From Pseudopithomyces maydicus (taxonomy: Eukaryota > Ascomycota > Dothideomycetes > Pleosporales > Didymosphaeriaceae), in NCBI GenBank assembly GCA_026873275.1, contig JANTUC010000004.1:868001-932000 (forward strand): DNA of 64,000 nt. The letters are read 5' to 3'. The notes under the pieces were generated by a model. The model had not been told where the DNA came from and made no database searches. It saw only the letters and a program-made list of their open reading frames with translations. The position numbers and the translations under genes are program-made. Numbering within the stretch: the stretch's first letter is position 1; the number at the start of each line of letters is the position of its first letter. This document shows, piece after piece, positions 58,265 to 64,000 of this stretch.

Positions 58265-59175
58265 ACACCATTAGGACATCTAGCTTTTCAATAAATCACA
58301 AGGATGTATTGCCAATATACCTAGTCATTGCTCCCACATTTCTCATGCTGTCTATTCATTTGGAGATCGCATTGACTTGTGGCATCTAAGCAGTAGAAAA
58401 GAGTGCCATCACTGTCTCGACCACTGTACCTCTATATAGAGTCAATGTTCAGTTTTTTTTTATCAATATCTGTTTCTGGTAGTTCTTAAAAGAATAGCGG
58501 CTGTTGATCCGTCAAGGGAAAGTAACATAGTCCATGAATTGGAAAGACCAGTAGCATGGAAGGCCGGAACCTCCAGCCCCGCAATCATGAGCTGGTTGAC
58601 AAGACTAGTACTTGATGAAAAGGTTGGCAATTTCCATTTCAGTAGGGTCTATCAGTCGCCTAGAACGTCCACGTGGGTCTATGGATGGTTTTACTGCCGA
58701 CGGCGGCTCCGGTTGGTCTGACATTGATAGCTCCTTTTCTACACTAAGGGAAGGGGGTCCGACAAAGTGAAACGCCACTGAGTTTTTGAGAAATGAGCAT
58801 AGATGTCTGGGCCTTATCTCGCTTACCATAGTCGTGGTTCTGACAAGGTGGTGAGGTCGGTGTGGGGGACCATCCATGCGCAACAACAATGTCAAGCAGA
58901 ACAATACTAAGGGCGCTCGCCCACTCGCCACAACCAAATGCACAACCAACTCCACCCTCCTCCAATAATAAGCCCTTTGAAGGAATTTCATGCTACTTAT
59001 TTCTAAAATGGTCCCCGAATCAAAGAACTTTTCGCCTCCTCGACGAAATTACTCCTAGTCATGGGAAGCATAAATACAGTCCTCCAGTCACGCCATTCTA
59101 TATCCTCATCTCACCACGACTTTCAATCATTACAAATAACTACTTCTACCATTCACTACTTACCAAACAATCAAA
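58265..59175. other. Intergenic, promoter of the repeat peptide gene
   Basis: The left part is the 3' UTR of the zinc-cluster factor. A 40-codon minus-strand frame (58605-58724, starting MSDQPEPP) is protein-like but too short to call. The right end carries the leader of the repeat peptide gene. Confidence 0.5.
59069..59077 (+). promoter_or_regulatory. TATA-like element of the CaaX-repeat peptide gene
   Basis: CATAAATAC about 100 bases before the ATG, the same spacing as other TATA boxes here. It is followed by a CT/CA-rich, G-poor leader ending ACAATCAAAATGG, the style of strongly expressed fungal genes. Confidence 0.4.
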
Positions 59176-59370
59176 ATGGTTAACGCACGCCACGCCACTC
59201 CCGGTGCCAACTGCATCGTCCAACGCCACGCCACTCCAGGTGCCAACTGCACTGTCATGCGCCACGCTACCCCTGGAGCGAATTGCACCGTCCAGCGTAA
59301 CGCTACTCCCGGTGCGAACTGCACAGTCCAGCGCCACGCTACTCCCGGCGCCAACTGCATCGTTCAGTAG
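59176..59370 (+). CDS. Tandem CaaX-repeat peptide precursor (candidate mating pheromone)
   Basis: A 64-residue single-exon frame: a four-residue start (MVNA), then five 12-residue repeats with consensus RHATPGANC(T/I)V(Q/M), and an immediate stop. The repeats lie at 59188-59223, 59224-59259, 59260-59295, 59296-59331 and 59332-59367, each 36 bp. The protein ends CIVQ, a C-terminal CaaX box; the inner copies end CIVQ, CTVM, CTVQ and CTVQ. Only one other substitution occurs (His to Asn in repeat 4), although the DNA copies differ at many third positions; repeats 1 and 5 differ at four synonymous sites and no residues. There is no signal peptide. Known a-factor pheromones are short, leaderless and CaaX-prenylated, and hybrid-type precursors in some Sordariomycetes carry repeated CTVM-like units (recalled). 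Processing next to the repeated Arg would release HATPGANC peptides. A RiPP or repeat effector precursor is the main alternative. Confidence 0.72.
   Translation: MVNARHATPGANCIVQRHATPGANCTVMRHATPGANCTVQRNATPGANCTVQRHATPGANCIVQ
59188..59367 (+). repeat. Five tandem 36-bp coding repeats
   Basis: Five in-register copies of 36 bp, diverged mainly at synonymous positions. Because the unit is a multiple of three without stops in other frames, both strands stay open here by chance. Confidence 0.95.
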
Positions 59371-60501
59371 ATGCTTCCACTCAGTCTTCTCTGAGTGAAC
59401 GAGGCGCGTGTTGGCCAGCGTGCCTCGACACAATCATACACGCATTCGGGATATGACATGCATGGCCACTTTCTTTCTATCAAACGGCTGAAGACATTTT
59501 TTCGCTTCGCTTTTACATATACTCTTTTACGTAGATGAGGGCACGCCGGTACACGTACTTGGTCCCGGTCCAAGGGCCACCTGTTGATATTCATGTTATG
59601 ATGAGATGAGATGCACACCGGTCGATGTCGCTCTCGCCCTTGTACCTTATTCTATGCGTCTGTCTGTCAAAACGGTACGATATGCCATTTTCGACAAAGT
59701 CAATGGGGCTTTGGGATGGGGTAGAAGGACCCAGGACGTGTAGGGCTAGATAGCAAATGGTATACTGTCGGCTCTTTTCCTCACAAGCTTCTATTTCCTA
59801 TGATGATTTGTCTTTGAAATGATGCTACGATGATTACCGTGAATGTGAATTGATCTAAAATATATCAGTCCGGAACATGGTCTACAAGACCTGTAATTGT
59901 GAATGAATTAAACGCAAGTATATTCACAATTCGAGCCATCTTAGATACTTAATCATACTATTAAGGTGACTAAATAAATACCCCGAACCATGTTGAGTTC
60001 GTCAGTCATGCAGGTGGAGTGCAGCTGTGTGTTCTACTAAATGAGACGGAAAATGGTCTGCTGAAAGATGGGGCACAGACGAAAATCAGTATAACATGGG
60101 TCAGAATCTTGACAAAAAGCATATCTCACGAGTCCGTCTTTTTTTACGATATCACAGATATGCGTAAGTCAAAAATGATGTTAACTGTCTGAATGTGATC
60201 CTTGAATATGTATAGACATGTTACTAGATCAAGTACCACGGACAACTTGGCCGTGAGCAGCTCGATGAACAATACTTTTGCATATACTGAATAGCTAAAT
60301 CTGTTTCAATGCAGTTTATTCTTAAAGATCTTCAGCTGGAAAATTATATTTGAAATGGTCAAAAAGGCACATGTCCTTTTATTGTGCTGCTGCAGTCGGA
60401 TGTGCCTTACTATTGTTCACTCAATCCTTTCATACACAAAGCCGCCGCATAAAACCACGACACACGAAGCTTGCCATTTCGACACCATCGATCCTCTTAC
60501 C
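59371..60501. other. Intergenic, AT-rich
   Basis: 3' region of the repeat peptide gene, then AT-rich sequence with no convincing frame up to the leader of the next gene. Confidence 0.5.
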
Positions 60502-61095
60502 ATGGTACAACCTGGCTACCCCCACGATCTAAACCACGGCCTTGAGACGCTCTACTATACTCTCCGTGGCCCTTGTTCCCGGACACAACAACCCAAAAGC
60601 CATCTCACCATCGATGAGAGTAATCCGCATTTTTCGGATAAACCTCCGAAGAGTTCCATCTCCAGAACACCACCCGATGCACCTGTAGGATCCAGAGAGC
60701 AGGAAAACAAACATGCTAGCAAGCAGAGTGGGCAGAATATTAGAGGCAGGTGTACACGGAAAGAGCTTAACGGGGAGGCAGGAATTCAACGAAATTCACC
60801 ATCTTCTATTGGGCCTCTGAGAATCGTAGGACCAAAGTTGCGGGTCGATCCGGAGGCCAAGGATGTTTTGCTTGGGGCATCGAATCCTCGATACGTGAGT
60901 AGGGCCGGAAAGGAGAGCTCGCACGAAGCGGAAATAAAAGACGAGGGTGACGGTTCTAATGTCTCAGATCTTCGAAAAGTCAATCCAGTAAGGAGGAGCG
61001 TTGTTGTAGTAGAAACGAAAAGTGATGGTGGTAATGATGAAGCGTTGCGGTTCGTGAGACTTGAGCAAGGTATGGAGAGATTGGGACTACTGTGA
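60502..61095 (+). CDS. Hypothetical hydrophilic protein
   Basis: 197 residues from an ATG in good context (TTACCATGG). The frame is open 49 codons further upstream, but that part is Cys/His-rich and reads like a leader. The product begins MVQPGYPHDLNHGLETLYYTL, is Ser/Lys/Arg-rich and probably disordered in the middle, and ends with a charged segment (SVVVVETKSDGGNDEALRFV, then RLEQGMERLGLL). There is no signal peptide, membrane segment or known motif. No family recognised; it could be lineage-specific. Confidence 0.5.
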   Translation: MVQPGYPHDLNHGLETLYYTLRGPCSRTQQPKSHLTIDESNPHFSDKPPKSSISRTPPDAPVGSREQENKHASKQSGQNIRGRCTRKELNGEAGIQRNSPSSIGPLRIVGPKLRVDPEAKDVLLGASNPRYVSRAGKESSHEAEIKDEGDGSNVSDLRKVNPVRRSVVVVETKSDGGNDEALRFVRLEQGMERLGLL

Positions 61096-62551
61096 ATGTA
61101 ATGTAGATTGCTGCATTTATGTTCCATCTTTCCTGGTGTAGTTTGATGAGTGCCTAATCTTACATGAATTATCAGTTTGTACCATAACAGGTTGCGTGCT
61201 TGATTTATGTAAATATGAATGCGGTGTTTGGTATGAAGAAGCCCATAAGCAAAGTCTTTCATTTCTATTTACTTTGGATACTGAAGGGAGTCAAGACAAA
61301 GAAATGTTAGAATGATATGCCGACGTCGGCTATCTAGCACGTGGAAACAATATCCTGTTCAACCGGACTTTGGCTGTGTCTCGGCAGCACGGGAATCTTA
61401 AAAAACTCCCACGAAAAGCTTATGCGCTTTTACCTTGATGGGTGGCCTTAAATGCCACATGTCGTTTCTTTGCTAGGTGTAAAAAGGACACAATGTCTTA
61501 CAGGGTCGACGTGCATTGAAAGCCGCAGTATGAGTCTTCACACATTTTCGCTAACCGTCATCACAAATCTAAAGGCACTGCAATTCACTCGGCCTCGTGC
61601 AAGTCCATAGCCTGACATTGAAAGCTGTCCCCGAGCACGTGAACCCCATCCGGACGTCGTGCTAAACGCGCCCTACGGACTTTGTACCTGACGCTCTCCA
61701 CCCTCCAAGACCTCCGTTAAAGCTTATACCCGCTGAAAACCATGCATGCAATCAACTTTCTGTCGTTCCTTAGACCATGTTTCGAGTTTCAAAACCACCG
61801 AAATAAGGAAAGTCCGATGTGCAAGCCTCGCGCCACTCTTGCATACCTACTACATACCTGACTATGTAAGTAGATACGCTTTCAACATTCCAACGCAACA
61901 CAAATGCAAATGCATGTGTATGAAAACAATTTAAAATCCACCTATAAAACACTTTTTCCCGGAGCCGTTCTACTCAGCGCTTCGCCCCGTTCATCCTCAA
62001 ATCCACCTTTTGCTCAGCCCCCGCGCCCATCGCACCCCTGCACAGAATGTACATCAACACACCCCCACCGTTCTTATTAAGGCATCACGCTAGCCCTACC
62101 CGCTCACATACAGTAACGCTACGCTCAAGAAGGAAAATATCGGGCTTCGCGCCATGCGGCGATTATATTTTCGGACCTTTACGACATGCTCGCAGCGCCA
62201 CGCACAGCGCAGGCAGCCAGGCGCTACGGAGAGTATGCAACAGTGGGTGGGCGCGGAACGCGAAACGAAACAATGACGGACGAGGCGGGAGGCTTTGCGG
62301 TGGCGGAGGGATGCAGGTGTGCTGGGTTAAGAGGAGGGCCGCCCCAGATATGCAGGTAATCAGTTAATACTTTGAGCGTGGTAGCCTTCCTTTGCCTTGT
62401 CTCCTTTCGTGCCGTCTTGCAGTTTTATGTCTGGTGTCTTGAAGGATCAGTGTTCCTTGTGAGAATACTAAAGCCGAGTTCTATATCATCATCGGTCCGG
62501 GGCGAAGAAACGACTTGAAAGGAAAGATACGCAGGGCAGAAACAAGCAGAG
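61096..62551. other. Intergenic, 1.45 kb
   Basis: Only overlapping short frames (for example 62047-62367 plus) without features. It contains the promoter of the GPI-type protein at its right end. Confidence 0.5.
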
Positions 62552-63469
62552 ATGGCTTCCCGGAATACTTTCTTCTCGTTGACAGCGATGCTTCTTTCGG
62601 CACAAATCACGATAGCAACACCTGCAGAGCCTTCTATCGCGAGCAAATTGAACGGATATGGATATGGACATTCGGTCGAGCCTTTGACGCTCACCCCGAT
62701 TCCTCAAGGGGGCTATGGGTACGAAACCCCAGCCGCATCCTCAACAATCTCAGAAGAGGACTATGGGTCTCAACCCTCAGCCGAACCGACGCCCTCTGAA
62801 GACGGCTATGGCAACGGCTACCAAATCCCGTCCGAACCCGCACCATCGATCCCATCCACAACACCCGAACCCGACTATCCGACAGCGCCCTATTCTTCAG
62901 ACCCTACCATGCCGCTATCCTCGTCGCGAAATTGCATAAACACCACCACGACAGTCACAATCCCGTACCCATCGCCCTCACCATCAACATCACAGACCTG
63001 CCAAAACATAACCATAACCTCCACGATATCCACTCTCATCCCGACTCCCTCGGCATCACCCTCGCGAAACTGCACGACGAAGAGCACGGTAACAGTAACG
63101 ATCCCATGGCCCGGCACCGGGACCGGATATCTCCCCAGTGGAACAGGATCAGGTGGCTACGGGCAAGGGCCGCACGGAAACGAAACATACTACACACCGT
63201 CGTTGACTGCGGAAGCGCCACCGTCCGCAACGCAAGGCTATGAACTGGGGCCTGAGACAAGCTCCGAGGTGGCGTCGACGAATGTCGCAGAGAACCCGCC
63301 CACACCCCCAGAACCCAGTTCACCGCCAGAGGCAAGTGGAAATGTACCACCTGCGCCGCCAGCAAGTTCGACTGGGCCAGACGAGCCGTTGTTCACCGGT
63401 GGGGCGGTCAGGATGGGAAGTGGAGCAGGTCTTGCGGTGGTGTTTGGGGCGATGGTGGCTATGCTGTGA
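62552..63469 (+). CDS. Secreted Ser/Thr/Pro-rich, probably GPI-anchored cell-wall protein
   Basis: A single exon of 305 residues. The N-terminal signal peptide is MASRNTFFSLTAMLLSAQITIA (cleavage near residue 22). The mature part is rich in Pro, Ser, Thr, Gly and Tyr, with short GYGYG and GGYGYE motifs. Two related Cys-containing blocks occur (SSRNCINTTTTVTIPYPSPS and SPSRNCTTKSTVTVTIPWPG), which suggests an internal duplication, plus a related CQNITITSTIST block between them. NTT, NIT, NCT and NET are potential N-glycosylation sites. The C-terminus ends in a small-residue site followed by a hydrophobic tail (GSGAGLAVVFGAMVAML), the pattern of a GPI-anchor signal. It probably sits in the cell wall or plasma membrane; function unknown. 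Confidence 0.85.
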   Translation: MASRNTFFSLTAMLLSAQITIATPAEPSIASKLNGYGYGHSVEPLTLTPIPQGGYGYETPAASSTISEEDYGSQPSAEPTPSEDGYGNGYQIPSEPAPSIPSTTPEPDYPTAPYSSDPTMPLSSSRNCINTTTTVTIPYPSPSPSTSQTCQNITITSTISTLIPTPSASPSRNCTTKSTVTVTIPWPGTGTGYLPSGTGSGGYGQGPHGNETYYTPSLTAEAPPSATQGYELGPETSSEVASTNVAENPPTPPEPSSPPEASGNVPPAPPASSTGPDEPLFTGGAVRMGSGAGLAVVFGAMVAML

Positions 63470-63905
63470 TGACAGGTTCGATGATTTCGTTTGTAATTGC
63501 ATTGGCGGCGTTTTAATATACCCTTCACATCGGCATTGGGTGCTTGAGCAGGGAAGCGGAGTCTTTTTGTTTTTATGGAACGCAGATTCAAGGCGCTGGC
63601 ATAATGAAAGAGAATGCGACGATAGAACAAGTTAATCCGAGTTTCGCTTGCACCGTGGTAGAAATTTGCGGATCGTGCTAGATTTGGAGAGTTAGTGAGT
63701 GGATTGTGCTCCGAGAGTCGGAGAATCAGTGAGTGGTTAGCTACAGCTACAAGACCCATCAAGGTGCAAAAATTCAATTCTTCTACTCGGTACAGCCTGG
63801 TCGAGCTTATCTACAGGGTGCGAAGCCATCGCAGCAAGGAAATGTTGAGATGTCGGGTGTGCATTGTCTAGAGACGCAAGGAAACGGGCATGGGGTGCTG
63901 ATAGC
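63470..63905. other. Intergenic, convergent 3' ends
   Basis: Between the GPI-type protein and the edge gene. Nothing recognised. Confidence 0.55.
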
Positions 63906-64000
63906 TTAGTAGCCGTCCTTGCCCCACTTGTTGTAGGCCTCGTGGAGTTCCTGCGCGTGTTAAACTAGAGGACTGGGCGGTGGAAGCAGCGCATACCTTG
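63906..64000 (-). CDS. Last exon of a gene running off the right edge
   Basis: The minus strand reads CAAG, then GTATGC...CACGCGCAG (intron 63951-63996, 46 bp), then a 15-codon exon 63950-63906 encoding ELHEAYNKWGKDGY and a TAA stop. The splice signals and the protein-like end make a real terminal exon likely. The protein family cannot be told from this fragment. Confidence 0.6.

Noticed and set aside
58605..58991. 128-codon minus-strand frame upstream of the peptide gene
   Set aside because: Only the last 40 codons (from MSDQPEPP) look protein-like. There is no splice solution or family, so it is noted under the intergenic entry only.
59146..59433. Open frames on the minus strand (95 and 66 codons) across the CaaX-repeat gene
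   Set aside because: They are open only because a 36-bp repeat without stops is read on the opposite strand. The plus frame has the leader, start context, conserved residues and silent-site variation.
1..64000. Search for CRISPR arrays, transposon ends, viral genes or a secondary-metabolite cluster
   Set aside because: No regularly spaced repeats, no transposase or reverse transcriptase frames, and no polyketide or peptide synthetase. The single FAD monooxygenase stands alone.

Overview
The window is nuclear DNA of a filamentous ascomycete (Pezizomycotina; Dothideomycetes is my guess, not shown). The reasons are many short introns (about 46-60 bp, GTRAGT donors, CTRAC-like branch sites, YAG acceptors), dense genes on both strands, two Zn2Cys6 proteins, a Tea1/KelA-type polarity protein, and hyphal-type secreted and GPI-anchored proteins. 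No tRNA, rRNA, CRISPR array or transposon was found. Both edges cut through genes.

Layout. 1-9.2 kb: the end of an unrecognised gene, a coiled-coil protein, a dynamin/SLIP-GC-like large GTPase and a gene-poor stretch. 9.2-22.1 kb is a housekeeping block: cytosolic aspartyl-tRNA synthetase, a small membrane protein, the TORC1 scaffold Kog1/Raptor, and, divergent from it across a 1.5 kb repeat-rich region, the Kelch/coiled-coil cell-end marker Tea1. 22.9-28.4 kb: a 1745-residue protein joining a nucleotidyltransferase-like domain to ankyrin repeats. 28.6-34.5 kb: a small Zn2Cys6 protein, two small membrane proteins and an FAD monooxygenase. 35.3-38.3 kb: exosome subunit Rrp40 and the Hsp70-like ribosome-associated Ssz1, divergently arranged. 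38.6-42.9 kb: an F-box protein and a PTR2 peptide transporter. 44.2-49.9 kb: a large disordered protein and a predicted His-Me finger endonuclease of the I-PpoI type. 52.2-58.3 kb: a secreted lactonase-fold protein, a mitochondrial-type HAD phosphatase and a Zn2Cys6 transcription factor. 59.2 kb: a 64-codon gene made almost wholly of five 12-residue repeats, each ending in a CaaX-like tetrapeptide. 60.5-64 kb: a hypothetical protein, a GPI-anchored-type protein and the last exon of an edge gene.

Two points stand out. First, the tandem CaaX-repeat peptide gene looks like an undescribed or poorly described a-factor-like or hybrid-type mating pheromone precursor. Second, seven otherwise intact genes each carry one apparent single-base deletion, always in a run of G or C. 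Adding one base restores a reading frame whose total length is divisible by three in every case. This looks like a systematic assembly or sequencing error, not seven pseudogenes.

Exon boundaries were inferred by eye from splice signals, phase and family resemblance. No similarity search was run.
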